A stretch of DNA of 47,127 nt, from assembly GCA_001430745.1 (NCBI GenBank), contig KQ481955.1, forward strand, positions 1,233,462-1,280,588, in the 5' to 3' direction. Of the stretch, positions 8,931 to 20,200 are shown piece by piece (positions within the stretch are counted from its first letter, which is position 1; the number at the start of each line of letters is the position of its first letter). The translations under genes were made by a program, and so were the position numbers. The notes beneath the pieces are model-generated. The model saw only the letters and a list, made by a program, of their open reading frames with translations, searched no databases and was not told the origin of the DNA. This DNA comes from Auxenochlorella pyrenoidosa (lineage: Eukaryota > Chlorophyta > Trebouxiophyceae > Chlorellales > Chlorellaceae).

Positions 8931-11074
8931 ATGGCTGCCAATGCCATGCCCAGCCTGCAGCCGCCGCCACGTAGCTGGGCGGACCTGCCACCAGAGCTGC
9001 TCAGACATGCCTTAGCGGGAGCACAGGAGGTTTCGATGCATCCAGCTGGCATCTTTCGCACACCGCAGACGCAGACGCAGACCTCGGTCGAAGACCCCCC
9101 CCTCTGGCTGGAAGATCTGTTGAACGCCGCCGCCGCCTGCCGCTCCTGGCGCTGCGCCCTCAGCCACAGCCCCACCCTGGGAAGCCTCTCAATCGGTGAT
9201 TGTCCGGCTGGCAAGCAGGCGTGGATCGAGCGTGCACATCCGGGGGCTCGCCGCCTGTATCTCGACTTTTCGGCAGCCAAGCCGCAGGGCCAGGCCGTGC
9301 TGCGTGCCCTGACGGCAGAGGTGCGCTGCTCAGCAAAAGGGCTGCCGCGGGCTTGCCAAGCTGCACTCTTGAGACAGTCTGCCTGGAAGCAACCCCGCGG
9401 CTCGCTGCCTGGCACCACACATGACAGCTTTCTCCGCCCATGCCTTCGCTCCAGCCTGCATTCACTCCCTCCCCAAGCAGGCCACATTCGAGGTTGAGGT
9501 GGCCCACGCCCCCAGCTGCTTGCCCAACCCCGCCCGCCTGGCCAACCTCCGCTCCCTCTCCGCCAACTGCTTCGACTGGACACCTTCTTGGCTGCGAGCG
9601 CTGGGTGCGCTGCCCCTGCTGTCCTCCTTGAATCTTTACATTGAAAAGGCCTCTTTGCCTGATGAGCCCTCCAGTCCTCCGCTGTTTCACTTCGCGGCTG
9701 GCACGCTTACCGGCTGGCCCATGGTGCTGCCGCGTCTGCCGGTGCTGGCGTCATTCAAGGCATACATCCTGCCTGCCTGCCCACCTCTGAGGCTGCTGCT
9801 CGATCAGCTGCCTGCGCTGAAGGTGGGCGGGAGGTGCATTATGTGCTGCCAACACAACGTTGCCGAATTGGCAACAGAAATGGGTCTCTTGATGGTCACT
9901 CGCTGAGGAGCTGCATGCTGGGGATCTGCTGGCGGCAGGCCTGGCGCTGTCTGCCACGCCGAAACAGGCAGTCTCGACCACTGCTGCCACTCCTGTTATT
10001 GTTGAATAGAATTTCTGTTGACGCTGTTGCTGTCCCTTTTTTTCACTCTGCAGGAAGTGGAGCTGCAGGGCATGGTCGACTGGGAGCTGGACAGAGGCAC
10101 AGCAGAGCTGGTGTGCCCCTCCGCAGCTGACAAGGGGAGCTCGGCTGATCCCTCGCCTGCTGCCCTTAGCGGGTTGCGCAGCCTCAGCATCCATCTGTCT
10201 CAAGCTACCCTGGACATGGCAGCCATGCCAGGGCTGGCCAGCATAGACATCTGGGTCGATCAGCTGGCTGGAAGTGGCAGCCTGGCGGCCGCCAGCGCTC
10301 TCACAGATGTGTCAATTCGCAGTGTCTCGCCCCTCATCCTCGGGCGTGCCGAGGCAGTTGCCACACACGATCAGTGGGTGGCAAGCATGCTGCGCACGCT
10401 GCCGCCCGGCCTGGCCAACCTCAGCCTGCGTGGCAGGTTCCTCACTCCCAAGGTGGCTGCTGCACTGGCCTCGGCCGCCTCCCCAGAAGCCCTGTCTGTC
10501 ACCCTGTCCGATCCGGAGGGTGCAGAGGAGCTTGGCATCGTGCCTGCCGAGCTTGGGCCCGGCCCTCTGTGGCATGGCCTCAGGGCGCTGCGCTGGGACT
10601 GCTGGCAGCCACTGCCACAGGTCGGGCAGCTATGGGGGGCATCCTTGGAGCACCATGCATGCCTGTACATCCCAGACATGCCTCTTCTGCTCCTTTGTCT
10701 GCCGACCGCATCTGCAGGCACTGTTTTGTCGCCTGCTATCATGTACAAGTAGCTCAAGCGCTGGCGCCTTGGCCCTCCCAATGCAGGCCCTGGCGTCGGC
10801 GGAGCGCCTTGAGATGCTGGACTGGGTTGGGGTGCACCCAGCGCCCACCCCGGAGGACATTGCCCTGCTCGCCCGCCTGCCTCCCCTGCGCTGCCTGCTG
10901 GCGGCGGTTCATGGCATGGTGCCTGCCGACCTTGAGCTGAGGCTCACGCAGGCGCTCCCAGGCCTCGAGAGCCTGACTGTGGGCAGCATGGAGCTTGCCC
11001 GCGAGGAGGGGCACTTCTTCCAGGCGGCTGCAGCCAGCCGCAATGCTGCAGGCAGCAGCGGCCGCGCCAGCTAG
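8931..11074 (+). CDS. F-box-like protein with Leu-rich C-terminal region
   Basis: Exons 8931-9320, 9481-9822, 10054-10620 and 10787-11074 give 528 residues; all introns are GT-AG and phase 0. Residues about 14-60 resemble an F-box (SWADLPPELLRHAL, then LEDLLNAAAACRSWRCAL), which would bind SKP1 in an SCF ubiquitin ligase. The rest holds irregular Leu-rich segments such as LANLRSLSANCFDW, LPLLSSLNLYIE, LANLSLRGRFL and LPGLESLTVGSMEL, resembling LRR substrate-binding repeats. The start ATG is the first in frame ahead of the F-box and sits in an AAC-ATG-G context. The open frame of exon 3 runs on to 10752, but splicing at 10620 restores a long Leu-rich continuation. The target is unknown. Confidence 0.7.
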
Positions 11075-11430
11075 CAGGGCTGATGGCCATGCAGCTCCAG
11101 GCTGGCTCCCTGTGTCACCTGCATGCAACAACACATTCACCTGCGAGCGCTGCGCTTATGGATTCCATCCCCAGAACACCTTGTCACCCGATTTGCACAG
11201 ATTGCGCGTCGCTGAGTTGGCAGCTGAGCCCCACCAGTTGCGGGAAGAAGCACTTGGTACTTTCACTGTCATAACGAGATAGATCATGCTGTGTCAAACT
11301 TCAAGTGTGTCCAACAAGCGTGAGAGAAGCTGGCCAGGCCAGGACGCAGCGCACTCATAGTAACGGCTGCTGCGGCGCTGTTAAGGGCATAGTGGGAGGG
11401 CAGCATGCAAGAGTGTGACTTTGCTTTGGG
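11075..11430. other. Convergent intergenic region
   Basis: This is tail-to-tail 3' space between the F-box gene (+) and the bHLH gene (-). I see no strict TGTAA on either strand and no additional gene. Confidence 0.35.
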
Positions 11431-12600
11431 CTATCCCAGGTCTGGCGCCGCGGGCGACGCCTGCCGCCGCTTCTTCTCCCCCGGCAGGTGCAGCGCAGCC
11501 TCCACTGCGCTGGCGATTGCAGCATCTGGCAGGTCTGGAGCCTCCAGCTCCACCTGCAGCGCACACAGCAGGTGGGGGCCGGGTGAGAAGTTGCTTGTGA
11601 AGGACTAGAGATGGGGCCTTCAGCTCGAAAGATGGTCATGGCAGTCATGCAGGCAGGTCAGTCGCGCGCACAACTGCCTCTGCTCTCTGCGCTCGCTGCC
11701 GCCCTGCGGTCGAGCGTTTCCTGTCATTCTGGACTCAGCGCCCAGCGACACGCGGCAGTCCAGAATGACAGGAGACGCTCGACCACAGGGCGGCAGCGAG
11801 TGCAGAGGGCAAAGGCAGATGTGCGCGCAGGTGTGCGAGGCTGCTGCCAGCATGCTGTGCCGCCAGCTGGGCATGCGTCTCCTTTACAGCCCAATCCCTG
11901 CGCCTGCCTACCTGCCTACTACAGACCAACCCCTGTGCCTGCCTGCCTGCCTGCCTCTCCTTGCCTGGAAGACATCGTACACGACGTGGTCCCGCCGCGT
12001 GGTGATGGCCGCAGTGGTGATCTCCAGAGGCAGCTCCTTGAGGGCCCGCACCACGTCTGCCAGGAGGCCGTGTCGGTCTGGGCAGGTGACCTGCCGGGGG
12101 GACAGTTGCACGCCAGGGTGAAGCCGGGGCAGGGGTGGGCAGCTGTGCGAGCGCTGCGCTGCGCTGGGCTGGCAAGGCTTCAGGCGACTGCAGGTGGCAT
12201 GCCTGGAGGACAGGGAGGCGGAATCTTGCTTGGGGAAGCAATCGAGGAAAAGAGGATCCACAGCTATCTGCCAAAGGCTTCTTCCTGCTGCAAGCCGCAC
12301 CATGTGACCCGCCAGCTGAGCATTAACGCGCTGTGCATACAACTGAGATCCGATCAGGTGCTCAGGTGCTCCTCTACAGCTGTGCATCCCCTGTGCCCGC
12401 ACTGACCCAGCTGGAAAGGACATAGGCCGGTTGCGCTCCCACCTTGACGTATCGCACGGGGCCCTCTGCAGCCTCCACGACTACTCCACTGGCGGGCAAC
12501 ACATCGTCGCCTGGAGCCGCCGGCAACTGAGGGTGGTGGCGCGGGCCCTCGCTGCATTGCTGCCCCTGCTGCGCTGAGCTTCTCTCAAAAAGGTCAGCCT

Positions 12601-12647
<47 letters not shown>

Positions 12648-13824
12648 CGCGATGGCCCCACCTGCTGCTGCAACAGGAACCCATCCTGAAGATCCAGTAC
12701 CTGCCCCTCAAGTGCTGGCTTGGTCGACCCATGCTCCCCCCAAGAAGACTGCTGCTCCAGGGCCGGCAATGAGGCCTGCTGCTGCTGTGCTGCTGCTGCA
12801 CGCTGCTGCTCCGGCTGCGCTGTGTGCTGCGCCTGCTGTCCGGCCTGCGCCTGCAGCTGCAGGTTTCTGATCAGCCTGATGGTGTCGGCAAGCACGACAT
12901 GCTTGGGCCGCCGGCACTCGGCTGCACGTTCTGGATCTGCAGCTTGCGCATGCGGCGAGCCGCTGCCTTGCGGCGGCACCAGCTCACGCAGCTGTAGGCG
13001 GGGCAGCAGTAGGCAGGCACGGATTGTGGGTGGCATTGAAGGCGCATACTACGTAGCAGTGCAGGCACACGACTCGCGCTCCGCCAGCTTGCCAAGGTGA
13101 CATGGCTAAAGGGCAGCCAGTTACCGCCACACCTTGCCACTACACACTACTGCGGCGACCCAACACCACTGCGCCCTGTTCTCTCTCCCCCTGCACCCAC
13201 CTCGTCAATGAGGCAGTTGATCCGGTCTCGCCGCTGCTTCTCCACAAGGCTGTGCGGCGGCTTGGCTCCATTGGCTGTCCCAGGAGCCGCCACCGGGGCT
13301 GCCGCTGCCCGGCCTGCTTGCTGCTGCCGCTGGGGCCGCACCTGCCATGACGGTGCTTGCTTGTTGGGCGCCCCGCTGTGCTCCCGCTCCCGCTGCTGGT
13401 GCCCAGCCGACTGCGGCTGCGTTGCTGCCACCGTGCTGTCATGCGATGGCAAAGGCAGCAATGGCAGCGGTTGCAGCATGCCATCCAGCTGTGGCATCGA
13501 CAGGTTGGCAGGGACAAACACGGCTGGCAGGGGCTCCGGGCTGTCGTGAGCGGTGCCGGGCAGGTGTGGCAGGAACTGCAGGCTCTGGCTGCCCGGGCCA
13601 GCACCCAGCAGCTCGTCGGCAACCCCCCGGTCAAGGCTGGTCAGCAGCGATTGCAGCTCGCTGTCGCTGAATGTGTAATTGGCCATGGCCAGTGGGCTGT
13701 CGGGAAGGGCGCTTGCGTCGGGCATGGGCATGAAGGGGGAGCCTGCAGCGAGCCGACGGGAAGCACTGGCGGCAAGGGTGAGAGGCCCCGCGAAACACGG
13801 CGGCGAGTGCCGCATACAGTGCAT
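11431..13824 (-). CDS. bHLH transcription factor with ACT-like domain
   Basis: Exons 13824-13201, 12991-12443, 12090-11965 and 11553-11431 give 473 residues; the last intron has a GC donor (CAG|GCAAGG at 11964). The basic region and helix 1, HSLVEKQRRDRIN (residues 191-203), have the H-E-R set (H191, E195, R199) that reads E-box DNA. It continues as CLIDELRELVPP across the splice. The loop is long, and helix 2 is RRPKHVVLADTIRLIRNLQ. After a Gln/Ala-rich stretch comes an ACT-like fold: VRYVKVTCPDRHGLLADVV, LKELPLEITTAAITT and VVYDVFQVEL. Plant bHLH-ACT proteins use it to dimerise. The tail GEKKRRQ is basic. The true start may be a later ATG (MPMPD or MANYTF). Target genes are unknown. Confidence 0.8.
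11664..11828. repeat. Near-perfect inverted repeat, 72-base arms
   Basis: The arm at 11664-11735 and the reverse complement of 11757-11828 match at 66 of 72 positions with no gaps; the loop is 21 bases (11736-11756). It lies wholly within the last bHLH intron, so the pre-mRNA would fold into a long hairpin. It could be a foldback/MITE-like element or a small-RNA precursor. Confidence 0.9.
12602..12642. repeat. Coding CTG/CAG repeat (poly-Ala)
   Basis: About 13 CTG triplets on the + strand are read as GCA in the bHLH gene, giving an Ala run between the bHLH and ACT-like regions. Confidence 0.9.
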
Positions 13825-14735
13825 TTCTCTCTTGCATATCAGCTTAGAAGCCGGCGCCGGTATGTACAGGGCTGGCCGCGCCCAAAAAGGAAGGGACCAC
13901 CAGGGTTTCGGGCTCGCTTAGCAGGGGCCAAAGATGGTTGCACAGCTATGCTTGATCGCGTCCATATGCCGCCAAGCCCCTACAAAGCATCCCGGCAACA
14001 GCCCACCTCGCGCTTGCTCCATGTTTGGAGGGGTCTGCAGCGCGTGGACTCTTTGTAGTGGCTTTCTACTGATTTAAAAGTCAAGTATGCCCGGTGCATG
14101 GTGTTTCAACAGGCTCATGCGTCCCCTGCTGCCCCAGCTGGCTGTCGTCACATGTCGGCGCCAGCGCTGAGTTGGCTGCGCAGGGGAACGTGCATTTTCC
14201 AATGCATGCAGCTGGTAACATTGGCTTACTGATGTTTGTCATACGGTGGCCGTCCTGCAGTCTCTGGAGGGCCATACATTCTGAACCATGGGCCAGCACG
14301 AATGATGGACTAGCCTTGTGCCCTGTGGTTTAACAACCCACCGCACTTTCCTGATTGGAGATGGTCCGAGGCTGAGCCCAACAGCACAACCGACACACAT
14401 GCCACACAGTCAAGACAGCATTGCCGGTCTGGGGCACAGCATGCACAAAATTCAAATCCTACGCAGTGCTCGGTTTCAGGCACTCGCTCAGTTAGAGCAC
14501 CTTGTTTGGCTGTTTATTGCTGGGTATTGCAGCCAATGTTGAACCCACACGCGCATGCCTACAGTCAGTCCACATCCAGACATCAAGCACTTCTGATGCC
14601 AGCAGAAGATATATTTTACCACGCAGCCCACGCCATGGCCGCTGCCGCTCATTTAAACAAGCCTGGTGGGTGTCCTCTATTCGCCCGCCGCTTTCATTTG
14701 GTTTCCGATCACTTGTAGTCGCTCAGTAAGCAGGA
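13825..14735. promoter_or_regulatory. Divergent intergenic region, bHLH gene / 14.7-kb gene
   Basis: There are 911 bases between start codons. A TATA-like TATATTTT at 14610-14617 lies about 119 bases before the ATG at 14736. The stretch is less GC-rich than the genes. I see no tRNA and no convincing exon. Confidence 0.4.
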
Positions 14736-16513
14736 ATGGAGCAGCAGGGAGCGGCGCTGCCATGGGCACAGCAGCCTGCGGGCGAGCAGCAGGGAGCTGC
14801 TGCGCTTCCCTGGGCGAGGCAAACAGCAGAAGATCAACCGGATCTTGAAGTGGTGGATGCAGACCTCCCAGCAACTCTGGGCCTCTCGCTAGGAGACCGG
14901 GTTGAAGTCCTGTGGGAGGTGACGCACGACGAGACGGGCGAGAGCACCCGAAAGGTGCGCGGGCTCCGACAGCAGCCTGCGAGAGCCAGCAGTGCCGAGC
15001 GCTCAACACTGCCGCCTCCGCCGAGCCGGTGTCACTGCAAAGCCGTTCTGCTCTTGCTTGCAGTGGTGGGGCGCGGAGCTCTGTAGGCGGGAGGACGGCA
15101 CCGATGGCGAGGGACGGGTAGTGTACGTGCTGCGGTGAGTGTCAAGGTTTGAGGGGCAGCAGTTGGAAAAGCTACCCCTGCGCCAGTGCCCGCCCCTGCT
15201 GCTGCCTTCTGCTGCCTGCGTTGCGTAGCAGATTGCTTGTGCTAAGTCGCCGTTTGCCTCAACAATACAGGTATGACCCTGATGTAGAGCAGGGATTCGA
15301 CGAGCACGAGGAATGCAGCGTGACCTTCCTAGAAGAGCGTGAGTGCCCGAGGGGGGTCCTTCCACCCTGGCTGCAATCGCATGCAGGCCGCCTGCAGCAG
15401 CTGCCGACAGCTGGTTCCAGGGCAGCGAGCTGCTGCGGCACACCGCACCGTAGGCTGCTCTGTTCTGTTGTCAAAGTCTTGGCTTAACTGATCAGCTTTC
15501 TGTTTGTGTTTCTTGCTTCATTTCGTTCTTCTCGCTGTGCCTTGGCTCTGTGTGCCCTCCTGCTGCCCGCCGTGCCATCCGACAGCCACCTCCTCTCTCC
15601 TGCCCTCATTTTTGAGCTGCTGCAGACTATCTGTGGGACCTGGGGCAGGACGATGAGCTGCCCTGGCGGCGCGCTGGCCAGACATGGGAGCCGCCGCCGC
15701 CGGCGGGCGGCGAGGGTGCAGCAGAGGGGGGCGAGGTCCTCTCGTTGGCAGACCTTGCAGCCGACATTCAGACGCGGGAGCGGTGAGGGGGGAGGCGCCC
15801 TCTCCTCTGACGTGCATGCGACGTCCGTGAGATTTGCCGCTGGCAGAGCCCCCCTGCTGCCGCCTCAGCAGAATGTAATATGCATACTGGTGTGCCATGG
15901 ACCCCTTTCCCCGGGGGCGCCGGACCCATCGCTGCACCTGGCATCTCTTTCTTTGCTGCACATACACAACATGACTCTGCCCCAATGCAGGCGGCGCGGG
16001 CGGACGCTGGACGAGGACGCGGCGGCGATGCTGTCGGAAATGCCACAGGAGCAGGCCATGGCGATCGCCTCGGGCTTCCGCTCCTTCTCCGAAGCCATCA
16101 CGTGAGTGGGAGCCAGCCCCGTGTGTTGAGGTGCCGCGTGGTGGCACGCACTGTGCGGCTCCGTGCTATGCTCTGGGCCATAGAGTGTGGACCTGCCGGG
16201 TGCTCCTGCACCGGCCTTCTTCTGCAGGGCCGGACTGCCATGCATTGCCTGCGCCAATGCAGTCATGCAGCGGCGTTGGCAGCCGCGTGGGCCTGGCAGG
16301 GGACCTTAACGTCCATTGGGCGCCCTGCCTGCTCTTGTGCTGCAATCTGATGCCATCCATGGTCTCCCCCGGCTGGCTGTTCCGCCCTCGTGTAGCACGC
16401 ACATTGCAGGCCTTCATGCGCAGCACGGCTCTGACTACGTCGTGACGGCAGCAGATGTGCAGGCTGCCACGGCTGCAGCCAGGGCAGCGCTGCACCAGGG
16501 TGGTGGCCTGTGA
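14736..16513 (+). CDS. Unrecognised protein with Tudor/SH3-like N-terminal region
   Basis: Exons 14736-14954, 15064-15134, 15271-15338, 15626-15782, 15991-16101 and 16396-16513 give 247 residues in frame. The N terminus holds a small duplication (two ALPWA units). Residues about 50-130 read GDRVEVLWEVTHDE, then WWGAELCRR, VVYVLRYDPD, ECSVTFLEEHYLWD: short beta-like strands with paired Trp/Tyr, as in Tudor- or SH3-like folds (inference only). An acidic, Pro-rich middle follows. The C-terminal end is helical: AMAIASGFRSFSEAITTHIAG, then DYVVTAADVQAATAAARAAL, faintly like the end of a histone fold. The last acceptor was taken as TGTAG at 16391-16395 because the next AG puts the frame into a stop. 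Function is unknown; a chromatin-associated role is a guess. Confidence 0.65.
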
Positions 16514-17203
16514 ACGGGCTGCTCCTCGGCCTCAGCGTACCAGCGTCACGGCGATCGCAGATAGGCGGGAGTGCGCATCAATTTTCAAAGCGCCAGCTGC
16601 TTGTCACCATCATGTATTGCATCCAAACTGTTGTAAAGACCACTGTTGCGAGCAAGCTGTGTGGCGCCAGGAATGAATTGAAGTGCAGCCGACCACGCCG
16701 CGCTGCTGCCTGCTGAGTCCTGCCTGCCTTTCTGTGCGGATCGCTCTTTGCGATCGCTTGCCGCGTGACTGGTGCAGGGCAATTCTTGCATTCCGGCCGC
16801 GCCCGCAGAGCACACGCTCTTGTGCGAGTAGGTTGTGCAAGCTCAGTCGGCGTTCGCTCTCAGATCGGTCTCACCGGTTTCAGGGTGAGTAGAGAAGAGT
16901 GCGCAAACGAACGAGCAACGCAACAATTTTACACATTTTCGTTCTTCAGCAACCGCAGCTTCTGCCTGTGTTTGGAGGACCGACCGCACTTCAATTGGCC
17001 CGCAGGTGTTGTGCGCTGCCATCGAAACACTGTTCCGCCCTGCCGCCGACGCTGCCGCCTTGCCGCCGCCAGCAGCAAGCGTCTGCAACTTGATGTGTCC
17101 TGTACGGCTGCCGACGGTCGTTTTTCTTTTCACTCTGTGCGAATCGTCCAACACGACTCTCTGGAATGCAGGCGCTCAGCAGCGAGCAAGGACCCGTGTC
17201 GCC
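16514..17203. promoter_or_regulatory. Intergenic and 5' leader region of CobW gene
   Basis: TGTAA at 16632-16636 ends the previous gene. A good donor (GGGTGAGT, about 16884) and an acceptor TGCAG ending at 17171 suggest a 5' UTR intron ahead of the ATG at 17204. An in-frame upstream ATG at 17006 would add a poorly conserved-looking extension and was not used. Confidence 0.4.
16632..16636 (+). terminator. TGTAA poly(A) signal of 14.7-kb gene
   Basis: Exact TGTAA 119 bases after the stop at 16513. Confidence 0.5.
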
Positions 17204-20200
17204 ATGGCTCCCGATCAGAAGGTGCCAGTGTCGGTCGTGACCGGCTTCCTGGGCTCTGGTGAGCCTGCCCCAGCTGCTGATGCCTAGCTTGGCTGTCTTC
17301 GCTGGCCAATATGTCCACTATCTGACTATTGCACTTGGATACCAGGAGCAACAGCTGGCGTGGTGGGGGCCTCGCTGCTTGTAACCGACAGTGCCGGCAG
17401 CACTTAGCACTTGCCCCTGGTCACTCGGGGACTTCTGTGCATTGCCTTGCTTGTTCACGCGCTTTGCAGGCAAGACCACCCTGATCAACCACATCCTGAC
17501 CGGTGAGAGAGGGGATGCAGCCACGGGTGCAAGACCCGGGTGCTGCGCGACGCCTCGACTGGTGTCGATGGCCTATTGGGATCATGTGGATGCCTGGGCT
17601 TGCTGTGCCGTGCTGCAACAGATCAACGCGCATTCTGCAATGCCCGGGGAAGCTCCCCTGTCCCCCCCCTCTCCAACCACCTGGCTCCCGCCCTACCTGC
17701 CGCGCGCAGGCGAGCACGGCAAGAAGGTGGCGGTGATTGAGAACGAGTATGGCGAGGTGAGCTGCGCCTCCTCTTGCCTGCCCTCTGCAACCTAACACCG
17801 GCAGGCGCGGCAACTTCCGCGTCCACTGTCCGGAGCAATGGGCACACGCAAGCTGGCAGCCCGTCTGCTGCTCTTATACGCATCAGTGTGTGTCTTCGAT
17901 CCCTGCTGCTGTGCATCATGTCATGCGTGCAGGTGGGCGTGGATGATGCCCTGGTGATGGACACCAAGGAGGAGATCTTCGAGATGAACAACGTGAGCGG
18001 GGCAGCACCATTGCCAGGGATGCCGCCGGGCGGGCGTGCCGCCAGCGCTGCCGTGCTGCGCTGCGTGCCGTCTGCAAATGCGGCTGTCCCATTGCGAGCC
18101 AGGTTGGCACACTCACTCCGCCCTCGCCCGGCCCGCGCTGCCTGCCTGCAGGGCTGCATCTGCTGCACTGGTGAGGGGCGTGTCAGGATGACGGCATGCT
18201 GCACAGCGGCGGGCCGCCGGCATCTTCAATTTGAGATTTGATGTGAACGCCCGTGTGGAGCAGCGACCGCCAGCATGGCCCGAGTCTGCAGGGCCATCCC
18301 AGCCCGCTGTGCCCACTTGCAGGCCTGCCACCCTGGCCATGCGATTGCCAGCGGCAGAGCTGCATCCGGCCGGCACTCGCCTCTCTCCACACCTGTTGAC
18401 ATCAACCGTGAACATTTGTGGTCACCCGCAGTGCGTGGCGACCTCATCCGCATCCTCACCAAGCTGCTCAAGCGCAAGAACAAGTTTGACCACATCCTGA
18501 TCGAGACGACGGGCCTGGCAGACCCCGCCCCAGTGGCGCAGGCAAGCCGCGAGCCCGCCCGCCCCCTGCTCAGCGCGCTTGGCTCCATCCGGCACTGCAG
18601 GGCTTGCTGTTTGCACCAGGCCCCATCCTGCGCCAGGGCATCGCCTGCATTTCCCTTCCCCTTCGCCAGCACGGTCCACACCCCACCCGTCAAACACACT
18701 CTTAACCATGGCTCCCCTCAACGCCCTACCCTCCCTGCACCTGCAGACCTTTTTTGTGGATGAGGACCTGAAGCACTCGCTGCGCCTGGATGCCATCATC
18801 ACAGGTGGGCACGTCTTGAGGTGCAGGGCTTGGGCCTGCTCCGTGCCGGCCCCGGTCGCTGGGAGGTGGTAAATCAGTGGGAACGGGCTGTGGGGCGCAC
18901 TTGATGCCTGTGTAACCAGCTGCTTCGTATTGCGACTGCGCTGGATGCCTCGCTCATTCCCCTTCCTGCGGGGTCACTGCCCCCCGCGCTGCGCGTGACC
19001 CCCCACCTCACTGAGCAACTGTCTGAGAGCACCCGGCTGCCCCTGCCCCCCGCAGTGGTGGACTCCAAGCACATTCTGCTGCACCTGGATGAGGAGAAGC
19101 CCGATGGCGTGGTCAACGAGTCCATCCAGCAGGCAAGAAAAGGCTGCCCCCCCAAGAGGCGGCGGGGCTGGGTGCTGCAGGGGTGGATGCATGGCATCCC
19201 CGCCAGTGCTCGCCGCGCCGCGCCAGCATGGCTCACACTCTGGCCCCTGCTTTCCAGCCTGAGTGTCCGGCCCCGCAAGCGATGCCACTGCGATGTCATT
19301 GTAATGCCAGTGCTCGCTGGGCTCCTGTGTTCAGCCACGTTAGCCATTCCGCGGTGGATCCTCCCCTTCGTGCCCCTGCAGGTGGCCTTTGCCGACAAGA
19401 TCCTGCTGAACAAGACCGACCTGGTCAGCGAGGAGGAGAAGCAGCACGTCATCCGCCGGATACAGGTGGGAGGCGAGGGTGGTGGTGGTGGTGGGTTAAG
19501 TGGTGTGCATGGCGTGTATATGTGTTTGTGTGTGTGTAAGCGGGGCGTGCAGCAGGCAGGGGCGTGCACAACGCTGCTGTACGGTTGGATGCAGGGCCTG
19601 GGCGCCTTGGTGCCCAGGTGCATGTTAGACGCGGACCCCCGGGGTAGGGCTGCTGCCTGCGTGCCAGAGAGGCGCCCCCCATACTGTCGACTCACATGTT
19701 CCCTCTGGTCTCACTCCCGTCCTGGCTCCCCCTGTGCCTGGTCAACTTCTGCAGTCCATCAACCGCACGACCGAGATCATCGAGTGCCAGCACTCCAAGG
19801 TGGACCTGGACCGCATCCTGGGGCTGCAGTCGTTCGACCTGGAGAAGATCCTGTCCATGGACCCCGCCTTCCTCAAGGTGGGGCCGGGGGCGCCACAAAT
19901 CTCTTTTGCTGCTGTGTTGGGGTTCAATTTGCGGATATTAGTCTTCTCTTGATGTGCAGCCGGGTGGCCCCCGGCTGCGGTCAAATGCCCACGGCAGCCG
20001 GCGCCAGGCCAAACGCCCAAGCGTCACGGCTAACCAGGCCACACGCTGTGCACTGTGTGCTCTGTGACCCCGATTTCGGCCTCCCGAGCGCCGCAGGTGC
20101 CCGGGGAGCACTCGCACCACCACGGCCACCACCACCATGACCACGACCATGGCCATGAGCATGAGGACGGGGACTGCAAGCAGTGCGCCGACGGCGACCA

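Noticed and set aside
10621..10752. Read-through end of the F-box protein at 10750
   Set aside because: The extension loses Leu-rich spacing; splicing at CAG/GTCGGG to 10787 restores a further 95 in-frame residues with the same character.
13825..14735. tRNA or small gene in the long intergenic stretch
   Set aside because: I found no A/B-box pair, no cloverleaf pairing and no frame with coding-like composition.
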